A stretch of 35,630 nt of DNA from Bacteroidia bacterium (lineage in GTDB: Bacteria; Bacteroidota; Bacteroidia; UKL13-3), in contig JACMQU010000170.1 in the NCBI GenBank assembly GCA_014376805.1, positions 1 through 35,630 of the forward strand. The letters run 5' to 3'. Positions 9,377-17,854 of the stretch are shown here, piece by piece. The first letter of the stretch is position 1. Each line of letters starts with the position of its first letter. Below the pieces are notes generated by a model, which saw only the letters and a list, made by a program, of their open reading frames with translations, was not told the origin of the DNA and searched no databases. Both the position numbers and the translations under genes were made by a program.

Positions 9377-11457
9377 ATAAATCCATTCCATTTTCTTATG
9401 AACCATTCAACCGTCATAAACAAAACGATCAACCCAAAGAGCCATTTTTGATGCATTAATTCTTTTATTTCTTTCTGTTCATAAATAACAGGTTTTATAT
9501 TTTCATTTTTAGTTAATTCATCAAAAACATTTTGCATGTTATTGGGATAAAATAATTTACCTCCGTTTTTAGAGGCCAGGTTAAATAATAACTGATGATC
9601 TGCTTTGGTTTGCAATAACTCCGTTTGAAGTGCACTTACAGAAAACCTGCCTGTCTTCTTTTGATATTTGTTTATTCCGTTAACTTGTGCATTATATTGA
9701 TAGGTGCCTGGAGGTAAGGTTCCTGTTTCTAACTGATAAGCTTTAGTAGTTTTGCTGAAGGTATAACTGTACGTTTTTTCTTCTTCATTTTTAAGTGTGA
9801 TACTAACGTCAGGCTCATTCACTAATTCATATGCATCATTATAAAGTTCCGCTTCTATTTGTATCGGTTCGTTTTCATCGAATACTTTTTTGGCAGGGCT
9901 CACTCTAAACTTACTTTTATCATCTTTACCGGCTACTAATTGTATGGTTTTACTTAATAAGGTTTCTGTAAAAGTATGATTACCGTTAAGCATAAAATCT
10001 TGTAAATACCAGCGCCAGTAACCTTCTCCGCATAAGTATGCCTGGTGCACTCCTTTGCTTTGTGTAAAAAACAACAAGGGGTTATTTGTTTTAACATAAC
10101 CAATCTGCTGGTTCAACAAAACAGCAGCATCTGTAGGAATTTTATAGTTTCCATACGGAGTAATTAAGGGCGCAAATTTGCTTAACAAGTTAAGTTGATC
10201 CTCCTCTAATTGAAATAAATTAAAGCTGGCAAGAGGCCAACCCTGCGCCTCGTTAAAATTCTCTACAGAACCTGTAATCTGAAGGGCACTTAATTGTGCT
10301 AATTGGTTCAAACCACTTTGCCTGCCTACAATAAATAAACAAGGCATATTTTTTTTTGCAAGTTGCGCTATCAGGTTAAAACCCTCTTCTCTTAACCCGG
10401 GTAATTGGTGAAGAATGAATAATCCGGCATCATCCATCCATTCATTTTTATAATTTTCAAACAAGGCAAATTTTACTTCGTAGTTAGGGTTGGCTTCCAA
10501 ACTTTTTCTGATAGCTGCAATGTCCGGATGAGCAGATTGGGCAAGCAATACAATTTTTTGTTTGGTTTTAATAACATTTACCTGAATCTGGTAATCATTA
10601 TTAATATAGTTCATTTCATTTTTTAATTTTTGAACCCGTATGGTATATACATGCAGCCCTTCTTGCGCAGCAGCAAGTGTTACCGGAATACTTGCAAAAT
10701 AAGAATTATTGCTGATGTTAATATGCTGTGTTATGAGCGACTTTCCATTTTCGTTTACACTTAACAGAACCTCTTCATTGTTACAATAAAATGCTTTCAG
10801 CTCTACCTGAATATCGAAGGCATTACCTGCATATACAAGTTGATTATAGCGTACAAATTTTATTAACAAATCTCTGCGTTGTAAGGTATCGCCAAGTGCT
10901 ATGGTATAGATGGCACTTTTAAGGTTACTTGCTGTATATAAAGGATTGTTGCCCTGGTTATAAATACCATCGCTTGCTAATATTACTGCCGATAAATTAA
11001 GGTTATAATAATTGTTTTGGATGGCAAGTAAAGCATCAGAAATATTACTGAGTTTTTCGGTATAGGTAAGGTTGCCATTATTGGTTTGGGTTGATCCGAA
11101 GGTTAGAATCTTTAAATCATATTTTTCTCCAATCTTTTCTTTTAGTTTATCAAGTTCTTTAATAAATTCACCTTTATAATAAGCAGAATCTTTGTTATTA
11201 ATAATAGACTGGCTGTTATCGAGTGCCATTACTACAATGGGCTTTTCTGTTTTCTGACTAATAAATTTTAAGAGCGGACCTAATAACAAAAAGAGGATAA
11301 AGAAAAGTGTTAAAAACCTAAGTAAATGCAAAGCATAGTTTGCATAAACAGCAGTAAGCTTAAGAGGATTATTACGATACAGAAAATAGCTGCCACCTGC
11401 TGCTATAATAAAACTGAGCAGTATCAATAGCCAAGGATAATTAACACTAAAACTCAT
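9373..11457 (-). CDS. VWA-like domain membrane protein
   Basis: 694 aa. Two N-terminal membrane helices (about 8-26 and 44-66) and one near the C-terminus (about 671-688) bracket a large probably periplasmic region. Directly after the second helix is a von Willebrand A-like domain with MIDAS motif DNSQS (Asp80, Ser82, Ser84) and a later ILASDGIYNQG (T/D loop). Further on are beta-rich segments (about residues 540-630) that look Ig-like. The layout resembles uncharacterised Bacteroidota VWA membrane proteins and the Bat proteins, but no MoxR, BatA or BatB partner is adjacent. It lies 52 bp downstream of fabG on the same strand and may be co-transcribed. Biological role unknown; metal-dependent protein binding is the family expectation. 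Confidence 0.82.
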   Translation of the reverse strand: MSFSVNYPWLLILLSFIIAAGGSYFLYRNNPLKLTAVYANYALHLLRFLTLFFILFLLLGPLLKFISQKTEKPIVVMALDNSQSIINNKDSAYYKGEFIKELDKLKEKIGEKYDLKILTFGSTQTNNGNLTYTEKLSNISDALLAIQNNYYNLNLSAVILASDGIYNQGNNPLYTASNLKSAIYTIALGDTLQRRDLLIKFVRYNQLVYAGNAFDIQVELKAFYCNNEEVLLSVNENGKSLITQHINISNNSYFASIPVTLAAAQEGLHVYTIRVQKLKNEMNYINNDYQIQVNVIKTKQKIVLLAQSAHPDIAAIRKSLEANPNYEVKFALFENYKNEWMDDAGLFILHQLPGLREEGFNLIAQLAKKNMPCLFIVGRQSGLNQLAQLSALQITGSVENFNEAQGWPLASFNLFQLEEDQLNLLSKFAPLITPYGNYKIPTDAAVLLNQQIGYVKTNNPLLFFTQSKGVHQAYLCGEGYWRWYLQDFMLNGNHTFTETLLSKTIQLVAGKDDKSKFRVSPAKKVFDENEPIQIEAELYNDAYELVNEPDVSITLKNEEEKTYSYTFSKTTKAYQLETGTLPPGTYQYNAQVNGINKYQKKTGRFSVSALQTELLQTKADHQLLFNLASKNGGKLFYPNNMQNVFDELTKNENIKPVIYEQKEIKELMHQKWLFGLIVLFMTVEWFIRKWNGFI

Positions 11458-11509
11458 TCAAATAAAAATAAAGGGTTTGGGTTGTGCACACTAAATATTT
11501 AAGTAATTT

Positions 11510-12256
11510 TTACATTACCATTCCACCACAAACATTAATTGTTTGTCCGCTGATATAGGCAGAGGCGTCGCTGGCCAAAAACAAAACACAATTGGCAACA
11601 TCTTCCGGGCGGCCAATGCGTTTCAGGGGTATGTTTTTCACCCATTCAGCGCGTATATCATCGCCAAGTGTTTCTGTCATTTCTGTTTCAATAAAGCCGG
11701 GTGCAATTGCATTGCAGCGAATATTGCGTGAACCTAATTCTTTGGCTACAGATTTTGTTAAGCCAATCATACCTGCCTTGGAGGCCGCATAGTTTGCCTG
11801 CCCGGCATTTCCTGTTATGCCCACTACAGAAGTGATATTAATAATAGATCCGGACTTTGCTTTCATCATAGTTCGCATAACAGCTTTGGTTAGCGCAAAA
11901 GCCGATTTTAAATTGGTATCCATAACTTCATCCCACTGTTGTTCATTCATTCTTAGCATCAGGTTATCTCTGGTAATGCCGGCATTATTTACCAGTATAT
12001 CTATGGTGCCAAATTCTTTAACAACATCTTCAACTAGTTTTTCAACTGCTGTAAATTGAGCGGCATTACTTTGATAGCCCTTTGCTTTAATGCCTGTTGC
12101 GGTTAATTCGGCTTCAAAGGCAGCAGCTTTTTCTACAGAACTAACATATGTAAAAGCAATATTGGCACCGGCCTTTGCAAGCGTTAGTGCAATTCCTTTT
12201 CCTATGCCCCGCGAAGCTCCTGTTATCAATGCTGTTTTTCCCTTAAGGTTCATCAT
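11510..12256 (-). CDS. fabG: 3-oxoacyl-[acyl-carrier-protein] reductase
   Basis: 248 aa short-chain dehydrogenase/reductase. Reduces 3-oxoacyl-ACP with NADPH in the fatty-acid elongation cycle, cytoplasmic. Visible: Rossmann motif TGASRGIG (12-19), NNAG (90-93), catalytic Ser143, Tyr156 and Lys160 (YAASK), and the PGFIETEM and GGMVM ends typical of FabG. Length is exactly usual. Two Met codons open the frame; either could be the start. A good Bacteroidota promoter lies 16 nt upstream. The neighbouring VWA gene follows on the same strand. Other SDR enzymes share this fold, but the C-terminal region fits FabG best. Confidence 0.95.
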   Translation of the reverse strand: MMNLKGKTALITGASRGIGKGIALTLAKAGANIAFTYVSSVEKAAAFEAELTATGIKAKGYQSNAAQFTAVEKLVEDVVKEFGTIDILVNNAGITRDNLMLRMNEQQWDEVMDTNLKSAFALTKAVMRTMMKAKSGSIINITSVVGITGNAGQANYAASKAGMIGLTKSVAKELGSRNIRCNAIAPGFIETEMTETLGDDIRAEWVKNIPLKRIGRPEDVANCVLFLASDASAYISGQTINVCGGMVM

Positions 12257-12272
12257 AAAAAATTTATTTAAG

Positions 12273-12303
12273 CAAATATAACCACAAATAGCATTGTTTC
12301 TAA
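12273..12303 (-). promoter_or_regulatory. Candidate Bacteroidota-type promoter of fabG
   Basis: On the minus strand TATATTTG (12273-12280) matches the TAnnTTTG -7 box exactly. A TTAG at 12300-12303, 19 nt further upstream, is a one-mismatch -33 TTTG. The -7 box ends 16 nt before the start codon. Confidence 0.5.
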
Positions 12304-12503
12304 CCCGCTTAATGCGTAGGGTATTTTTAACTTACGTTTGCCTGTTGCATATCCCAGGTATCTTAGTTTAGCCCTTAAGGCGTTTTAAGTTTTTACAGAA
12401 GCCAATTCCTATTTGCCAATTGTGTTCAACTACCATAAAAAAACAGGTAAATATTTATTTGCATGTATTACCTTTATTAAAACAACAAAGGCATGAATCT
12501 TAA

Positions 12504-12512
12504 TTTTTTTTT
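12504..12512 (+). repeat. Nine-T homopolymer at the start of the fibronectin-type gene
   Basis: T9 lies between an upstream ATG (12493) and the in-frame ATG (12513). As read, the upstream ATG leads to a stop after 12 codons. One extra T would fuse it in frame with the gene below. Confidence 0.8.
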
Positions 12513-12857
12513 ATGCTATCAGTTAGTTTAATATTTGGTTCAGGTAGTTATGCGCAATCTCCTTGTTACCAACCTCAATTATTAATGGTGTCTGAACCTA
12601 CTTCTTCAACTGCCATACTCACATGGTCAGGGCCACCTATTGCCACCTCTTATCATGTATTGTATAAACCAGTTAATGATTCGGTGTGGGGCCTCCGGGT
12701 AACATATACATCAACTGTTAATTTAGTAAATCTGTTCCCCTTTAGGTGTTACGATGTAATAGTGCAATGTGAATGTGAGGGGAATGGGATTAAATTATCA
12801 TCTGCTTTTTCGCCGGTATCATTCATGACATCTTTCAGGGAAATGTTTAAGCGATAG
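12513..12857 (+). CDS. Small secreted protein with a single fibronectin type III-like domain
   Basis: 114 aa. A short hydrophobic leader (MLSVSLIFGSGSYAQ) is followed by a fibronectin III pattern: SSTAILTWSGP, SYHVLYKP, W at ~59, NLFPFRCYDVIVQCECEG and FSPVSFMTS. Such domains usually precede a T9SS sorting domain in Bacteroidota, but here the protein stops right after the domain. The leader lacks the usual positive n-region; an in-frame read from the ATG at 12493 after +1 slippage at T9 would supply MNLNFFF. It may therefore be a truncated remnant, a slippage-controlled gene, or carry a sequencing indel. It converges on the OmpA gene with 6 bp between stops. Function unknown. Confidence 0.65.
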   Translation: MLSVSLIFGSGSYAQSPCYQPQLLMVSEPTSSTAILTWSGPPIATSYHVLYKPVNDSVWGLRVTYTSTVNLVNLFPFRCYDVIVQCECEGNGIKLSSAFSPVSFMTSFREMFKR

Positions 12858-12863
12858 AGAACA

Positions 12864-13730
12864 TTATTTTTTAATAGCAGTAATCTGAATCTCCACCCTT
12901 CTATCCATTTTCTCACCTTTGCCCGTTGGGTAATCACCTTTTAGTCCCTTATAAGCCAAGCGGGCCGGGTCAACACCTTTTCTTATCAGATAATCAAATA
13001 CTGTTTTTGCCCTTGCCTCCGATAAGTTTTTTTTGCCGGTGTCTGTATCCACTGCATCCTTTCCAAAAGTAGTACAACATACATGCCCAAGTATAAGAAT
13101 TTTAAATTCTTTACTCCTTAACAAAATTGAAGTAAGGCTGTCTAAACCGGCATTTGATTCTGCAAGTAACCGGTGCCTGTTATTAGCGAATAAAATGTTT
13201 TCTAATGTTATAATATCACCTATTGCGGTTTTATCTGATAACATATCAACAACTATTGGTTTAGGTTTTTCTTTTAGAGCATAGTTAACCATTATTTCTA
13301 CTCTTCTGTTAAAAGCCCGTTGTTCGGCATCTGTCATATAAGTAGGCGGTCTTAAATCAACTTCTCCTATTCCATGCCATTGCGTAATAAGGGAATCTTT
13401 AATATGGGTGGTTATTAAAAAATCCTTCACATTTTTAACCCGCTTTGTAGATAAAGAATCATTGGCAGGGCAAGAACCTATATCATCGCAGAAACCGGAA
13501 AGCGATATTTTTTTAATTACTACCGTGTCAAAGCCATAAATAAATTTCATTATTTTATCTTGTTGGTCCATACCAATTGTAAAATTGGCAGGGCCAAAAA
13601 ACACATTACAACTATCTTTAAACTGTGCTTTTAAGGTGCCTGGTAAGGTTACAATTACAAGCAATAGAAAATGCATATTGAACCGAATGAATATATTGAA
13701 TTTTACAGACAAAGTTTTGTTATTTTTCAT
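12864..13730 (-). CDS. Tandem OmpA-like domain protein
   Basis: 288 aa. An N-terminal signal segment (hydrophobic MHFLLLVIVTLPGTLKAQ, with or without the 18 residues before it) precedes two OmpA C-terminal-like domains and no beta-barrel. Domain 1 (~45-150) keeps the peptidoglycan-binding pattern: GFCDDIGS, N, LSTKRVKNV and FNRRVEIMV. Domain 2 (~170-285) keeps NLSEARAKTVFDYL and MDRRVEIQI, but GHTD is replaced by GHVC, so the meso-diaminopimelate-binding Asp may be missing. Likely periplasmic, holding the envelope to peptidoglycan. The annotated start is the first ATG; an internal Met at residue 19 is an alternative. Partner proteins are not evident nearby. Confidence 0.85.
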   Translation of the reverse strand: MKNNKTLSVKFNIFIRFNMHFLLLVIVTLPGTLKAQFKDSCNVFFGPANFTIGMDQQDKIMKFIYGFDTVVIKKISLSGFCDDIGSCPANDSLSTKRVKNVKDFLITTHIKDSLITQWHGIGEVDLRPPTYMTDAEQRAFNRRVEIMVNYALKEKPKPIVVDMLSDKTAIGDIITLENILFANNRHRLLAESNAGLDSLTSILLRSKEFKILILGHVCCTTFGKDAVDTDTGKKNLSEARAKTVFDYLIRKGVDPARLAYKGLKGDYPTGKGEKMDRRVEIQITAIKK

Positions 13731-14012
13731 CGCATATTAATCAGAGAAAAGTAAGGCGTAAATGCTGGCATAAAATTACTGATAATGATGTGTTAACAAG
13801 CAATTATTTTTTATAAAATTATTGTATCTTTTTTATGTTTTAAGTGCCTGTATTTTGTAGCATTAGCGCGGTTTGCCCTTAGTAATTTCATACATTTCAT
13901 TAACATAAATTAAGTGAATACTTAAGTTTTTTATCGCTTTTTATAGCGCAGCAAAAGTTAAACCGATGTTAATTTCTTATAAAACAGGGTAGGAATTTTC
14001 TTCTCAAAAATG

Positions 14013-16541
14013 CTAAAATCTGGCCATTAATTTTAAATTTACGCGGCGGTTTGTTAAGTAATTAGGTACCGCATATCTGTTCCCTTCTACATCCTGAATC
14101 CAGATGTAACTGATGGTATTATTTACACCAAGCAGGTTAAACACTTCCAGGCCTATCCAGGCGCTTTTAATATGGCGTTTCCAGAAATTGTCTCTTTCTT
14201 TTGTCTCTTCAGAAACCAGAACCCTGTTAATACCTAAGTCAACACGGCGGTAACTTGGTATTCTATTGAGGTCGTTATACCTGTTTCGGTCGGGTACGCC
14301 AAAAGGCAGGCCGCTGCCATAAATCAGATTTAAACTCATGCGAACTTTAGGATTTCGTGGTAGATAATCCTGAAAAAAAATGGCAAAAGTTACCCGTTGA
14401 TCGGTTGGTCTTGGTATATAATGTGGCGTAATTGGGTTGCCAGCCATGTCTTTGGCATCTGTAATTTTTTCTTCTGTTTTCATTACACTTAAACTAGCCC
14501 AGCTTTCCACGCCTTTTACAAAATATCCGTTCACTCTTAGGTCTATTCCTGTAGCGTAACCCTTACTGTTATTATTGGCAAAATATCTTATGCGCACATT
14601 TTCTATTTCATAAGGAATCAGGTTATCAAGTTGCTTATAATACAGTTCGGTAGTAAATTTAAAAGGCCGGTTCCAGGCTGTAAAATTAAGATCGCCACCT
14701 ATTACATAATGTATGGCTCTTTGTGCTTTTATGTGTGGGTTCAGCCGGCCATCAAAATCTCTTAACTCCCGGTAAAACGGGGGTTGATAATACCATCCGT
14801 ATGCGGCTTTTATAAGCCAGTCTTTGCGCGGTTTTTTACCGGGATAAAGACTGTCTTTCAGGTGCCTGTTATATTTTCTATTTGGTTCAAACCCCAATTG
14901 TACCCGCGGGCTAATTACATTTTCATTATTATAACTCCAGTAATTGGTTCTTATTCCGTATGTTAATTTTGTGTTATAATCTTTGTTAAAAGTTTGAGAG
15001 TTCTGTATATAGCCATTGGTTCTGTAACTGCTTAAAGTAAGTCCGGTATTTAGGTAACTGTTCAGGTTAAAATTACCATTGGTGTCTAACGGCGGTCTGG
15101 AGAAACCGGCTGAATCTTCATAATACCATTCATGCAATTTATCTGAGATATTTTCTGTCTGAAAAAATGCCCCCCATTGCATATTACTTCTGCCACTGTT
15201 GTGATAACCCCTGTGACCTATGTTATTTACATTAGCTACTATAATGTTGCGGGCATTATTAATAAAGTAACCTATGCCCCTTAAATTACGTGCACGGGCA
15301 AAATTATCAGATCCCAGATCCGTCTCAATATCACTTAAACGATAGGCGCCCTCCACCGTAAATATTTCGTTTTCATTTGAATAAAAACTGGAAGTTATAA
15401 GTTTTAATTGTGTACGGTGATTGGGTTGGTAATTAAGTGTAGCTGCTCCCGTTCCTGTTTGGTAATGCATCAGGTCGGCACCGTCAAAATAAATTTTTAA
15501 CTGATAAGCTCTGTTCACTGTTCCAAATGTGGTTTCGCGGTCTTGCGGTATAAAATAATATTTGTTTTGGGCATAGCTGCCTAAAAAACTAAGACTTAAG
15601 TTTTCTTTTAAATGCCAGGTAAGCAGGGTTTGTACATCATAAAAACTAGGTTGATAATCACCTTTTACATCAAGCGTACTTAATACATATTTGTTGCTCC
15701 AGTAACGCGCACCAATCAGGTAAGTAAAACGAAGGTCTTTGCTGGCACCTTCGGTATGCGTTTGCACTCCTAATAAACTCACGTTGGCAGAAGCTGCAAA
15801 AGTTTTAGGGTTTTTGTAAGTGATGTCGAGTACGCTGCTCATCTTATCTCCATATCTTGCCTCAAAACCACCTGCGCTAAATTTTACATTCTGAACCAAT
15901 TCGGTATGAATAAAACTAAGTCCTTCCTGTTGTCCGCTGCGGGGCAGAAAAGGGCGATAAATTTCTACATCATTTACGTAAATTAAATTTTCATCATAAT
16001 TTCCTCCCCTTACATTGTATTGAGAGCTGAGTTCATTATTAGATGATACTCCGGGCAATGTTTTAAGAATCTGCTCAAAACTACCGCTTATATTTGGGAT
16101 GGCTCCCGCATGACGGGGATTAATTGTAAAAATAGTTTTATCGCGGTTGCGTTCTTCAATAAATACATAAGCACCCAGTTCAATCCCAAAACTCATTTTT
16201 ACTTCCTGTCTCATTTTTTCGCCGGCTGTTAATGCCCTTACATTTACAATACGGGAGAGGCCGCCAACATAGGAAAATACAAGCTGGAAGGCCGAATCGG
16301 GGGGGACATTCAGAGAATAATACCCATTCTCATTGGTTAATCCGGTTATTGTTTTTTTTAATACTTGTATATTTACTCCGTCAATAGGTTTTCCGGTAGA
16401 GTCTACAACGGTACCATATACTACAGCATTTTTTTGTGCAAACAACAAGGTTGTGTTCAAACCAAAAAACAATACAAATAAGTACAACACCTGTGCCGTT
16501 TTACTGGGTAGCTTTATAAAAGTTTTAAATTTAAAATTCAA
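14013..16541 (-). CDS. TonB-dependent outer-membrane receptor
   Basis: 842 aa. Signal peptide ending near LLFAQ; carboxypeptidase-regulatory-like domain (~37-115, VVYGTVVDSTGKPIDGVNIQ, NENGYYSLNVP); plug domain (~150-270, LKTLPGVSSNNELSSQYNVRGG, YDENLIYVNDVEIYRP, GGFEARYGDKMSSVLDI); then a beta-barrel to the C-terminal MARF. It imports a substrate across the outer membrane using TonB energy. It is not a SusC by its plug sequence, no SusD is adjacent, and the substrate cannot be named. It lies 14 bp after rpe on the same strand and is probably co-transcribed, a linkage I cannot explain metabolically. Confidence 0.93.
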   Translation of the reverse strand: MNFKFKTFIKLPSKTAQVLYLFVLFFGLNTTLLFAQKNAVVYGTVVDSTGKPIDGVNIQVLKKTITGLTNENGYYSLNVPPDSAFQLVFSYVGGLSRIVNVRALTAGEKMRQEVKMSFGIELGAYVFIEERNRDKTIFTINPRHAGAIPNISGSFEQILKTLPGVSSNNELSSQYNVRGGNYDENLIYVNDVEIYRPFLPRSGQQEGLSFIHTELVQNVKFSAGGFEARYGDKMSSVLDITYKNPKTFAASANVSLLGVQTHTEGASKDLRFTYLIGARYWSNKYVLSTLDVKGDYQPSFYDVQTLLTWHLKENLSLSFLGSYAQNKYYFIPQDRETTFGTVNRAYQLKIYFDGADLMHYQTGTGAATLNYQPNHRTQLKLITSSFYSNENEIFTVEGAYRLSDIETDLGSDNFARARNLRGIGYFINNARNIIVANVNNIGHRGYHNSGRSNMQWGAFFQTENISDKLHEWYYEDSAGFSRPPLDTNGNFNLNSYLNTGLTLSSYRTNGYIQNSQTFNKDYNTKLTYGIRTNYWSYNNENVISPRVQLGFEPNRKYNRHLKDSLYPGKKPRKDWLIKAAYGWYYQPPFYRELRDFDGRLNPHIKAQRAIHYVIGGDLNFTAWNRPFKFTTELYYKQLDNLIPYEIENVRIRYFANNNSKGYATGIDLRVNGYFVKGVESWASLSVMKTEEKITDAKDMAGNPITPHYIPRPTDQRVTFAIFFQDYLPRNPKVRMSLNLIYGSGLPFGVPDRNRYNDLNRIPSYRRVDLGINRVLVSEETKERDNFWKRHIKSAWIGLEVFNLLGVNNTISYIWIQDVEGNRYAVPNYLTNRRVNLKLMARF

Positions 16542-16555
16542 CGCAAGGGTAACGG

Positions 16556-17233
16556 TTAAGATAGGCTTGTAGTATTAGATCCCATTTGTTTAAGTGTGTT
16601 TATTGTATTTATTGGGTTGGCTGAACCAAACACATAATTGCCGGCCACCAGTATATCTGCACCTGCATTTAACAAAAGCGGCCCGGTAGTATCATTAACC
16701 CCGCCATCAATTTCTATTAAGCAGGATGAATGAGCTTTAAGGATCATTTCCTTAAGTTCAGCACATTTCTGATAGGTATGTTTGATGAATTTTTGCCCTC
16801 CAAAACCGGGATTTACGCTCATCATACAAACCATGTCAATATCGGCAATCACTTCTTTTAACAAATGAATGGAGGTATGCGGATTAATGGCTACACCGGC
16901 TTTCATTCCGTTTTCTTTAATTGCATCAATGGTTCTGTGTAAGTGTGTACAGGCCTCATAATGTATTGAAAGTATGGCAGCGCCCGCTTCTTTAAATTCT
17001 TTGATATAGCGTTCGGGTTGTACTATCATCAGGTGCACATCCAAGGGCTTTTTGGCAAGTTTATGCACTGCTGCTATTACTGGGAAACCAAAGGAAATAT
17101 TGGGCACAAATACGCCATCCATTACATCCACATGAAACCAGTCGGCAGCACTGTTGTTAATCATTTCAACAGCCTGGCCCAGGTTAGCAAAATCGGCAGA
17201 CAAAATAGAAGGGGCTATAATAGGAAAACTCAT
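16556..17233 (-). CDS. rpe: Ribulose-phosphate 3-epimerase
   Basis: 225 aa TIM-barrel enzyme converting ribulose 5-phosphate and xylulose 5-phosphate in the pentose phosphate pathway, cytoplasmic. Metal ligands are visible at His34 and Asp36 (FHVDVMDG), His67 (LDVHLM) and Asp176 (IEIDGGVN). MSVNPGFGGQKF (138-149) is the phosphate/substrate loop. Length is normal. The gene leads a likely two-gene unit with the TonB receptor. A perfect -7 box and a heptanucleotide array lie directly upstream. Confidence 0.97.
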   Translation of the reverse strand: MSFPIIAPSILSADFANLGQAVEMINNSAADWFHVDVMDGVFVPNISFGFPVIAAVHKLAKKPLDVHLMIVQPERYIKEFKEAGAAILSIHYEACTHLHRTIDAIKENGMKAGVAINPHTSIHLLKEVIADIDMVCMMSVNPGFGGQKFIKHTYQKCAELKEMILKAHSSCLIEIDGGVNDTTGPLLLNAGADILVAGNYVFGSANPINTINTLKQMGSNTTSLS

Positions 17234-17247
17234 GCGGCGAATATAAC

Positions 17248-17255
17248 CAAAAATA
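17248..17255 (-). promoter_or_regulatory. Candidate -7 box of the rpe-TonB receptor unit
   Basis: TATTTTTG on the minus strand matches TAnnTTTG and ends 14 nt before the rpe start. No clear -33 TTG is found at the expected distance, where the heptamer array begins. Confidence 0.4.
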
Positions 17256-17279
17256 GAGAAAGATAATGGGGAGTTGAGG

Positions 17280-17384
17280 AATGAGCGATGGGAGATGGGC
17301 GATGAGAGATGAGAGATGAGAGATGAGAGATGGGAGATGAGCGATGGGAGATGAGAGATGAGCGATGAGAGATGAGCGATGGGA
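17280..17384. repeat. Heptanucleotide tandem array, unit GATGRGM, about 15 copies
   Basis: Fourteen uninterrupted 7-bp units from 17287 to 17384, plus one imperfect unit at 17280-17286. The variants are GATGAGA, GATGGGA, GATGAGC and GATGGGC. Only positions 5 and 7 of the unit vary. It lies about 25 bp upstream of the rpe -7 box. Confidence 0.95.
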
Positions 17385-17535
17385 AATCATAAAGAGGATT
17401 AAAATTGAGATCGTTTCAGGTGGCGTTGTAACTTCAATGCAAATGTTTGCATCACAGTTTAGCTCAGATGATTTTCTCCTTTGCGTTCCCGATTTTCAGT
17501 TTACTTTAACATTATTATAATGGGTTTTCATGTTC
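17385..17535. other. Rest of the rpe / rhodanese intergenic region
   Basis: Together with the array and promoter this completes a 302-bp gap without a gene (17234-17535). It contains one inverted repeat, ATGCAAATGTTTGCAT (17437-17452; 7-bp arms, 2-bp spacer), about 200 bp upstream of rpe and beyond the 3' end of the sulfur operon. No RNA gene or terminator was seen. Confidence 0.4.
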
Positions 17536-17850
17536 TCAGATTTTGTTTTGTAAACTAATCCATCCGCCACCATTGTGAACATTTATGTAGCCATTTGATT
17601 TTAAAATACTTTTTGCTGATGCACTTCTAATGCCACTTGCACAACAAGTAATAATTGGGTTGGTTTTGTCTTTAAGCATATTCAAATTATTAACCAATGT
17701 ATTTACAGAAATATTTATTGACCCATTTATATGGCCTCCAGCATATTCACTTTTGCTGCGAACATCTAAAATAATAGCACCATCATTTACTAATTTTGCA
17801 TAGTCCACTTTACTGCCAAAACCCAAAAACTGTTTAATTACGTTTAGCAT
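17536..17850 (-). CDS. Single-domain rhodanese (sulfurtransferase)
   Basis: 104 aa, cytoplasmic. Rhodanese fold with ILDVRSKSEYAGGHINGSIN and active-site loop CCASGIRS, where Cys70 is the persulfide-carrying residue. The last gene of the four-gene sulfane-sulfur operon, 4 bp after its paralogue. Likely relays sulfane sulfur between low-molecular-weight persulfides, thiosulfate or protein partners; the physiological acceptor is not shown. The short N-terminal stretch (MLNVIKQFLGFG) is an amphipathic-looking extension absent from its neighbour. Confidence 0.9.
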   Translation of the reverse strand: MLNVIKQFLGFGSKVDYAKLVNDGAIILDVRSKSEYAGGHINGSINISVNTLVNNLNMLKDKTNPIITCCASGIRSASAKSILKSNGYINVHNGGGWISLQNKI

Positions 17851-17854
17851 ATGT

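Noticed and set aside
11543-12281. Several plus-strand frames opposite fabG
   Set aside because: Antisense shadows of a fully conserved gene.
17280-17384. CRISPR array
   Set aside because: Units are 7 bp with no spacers.
17184-17390. Minus-strand frame giving a Ser/Leu/Ile/His-rich repeat protein
   Set aside because: It is the translation of the heptamer array (7 bp x 3 frames gives a 7-residue period) and it runs into rpe; no independent support.
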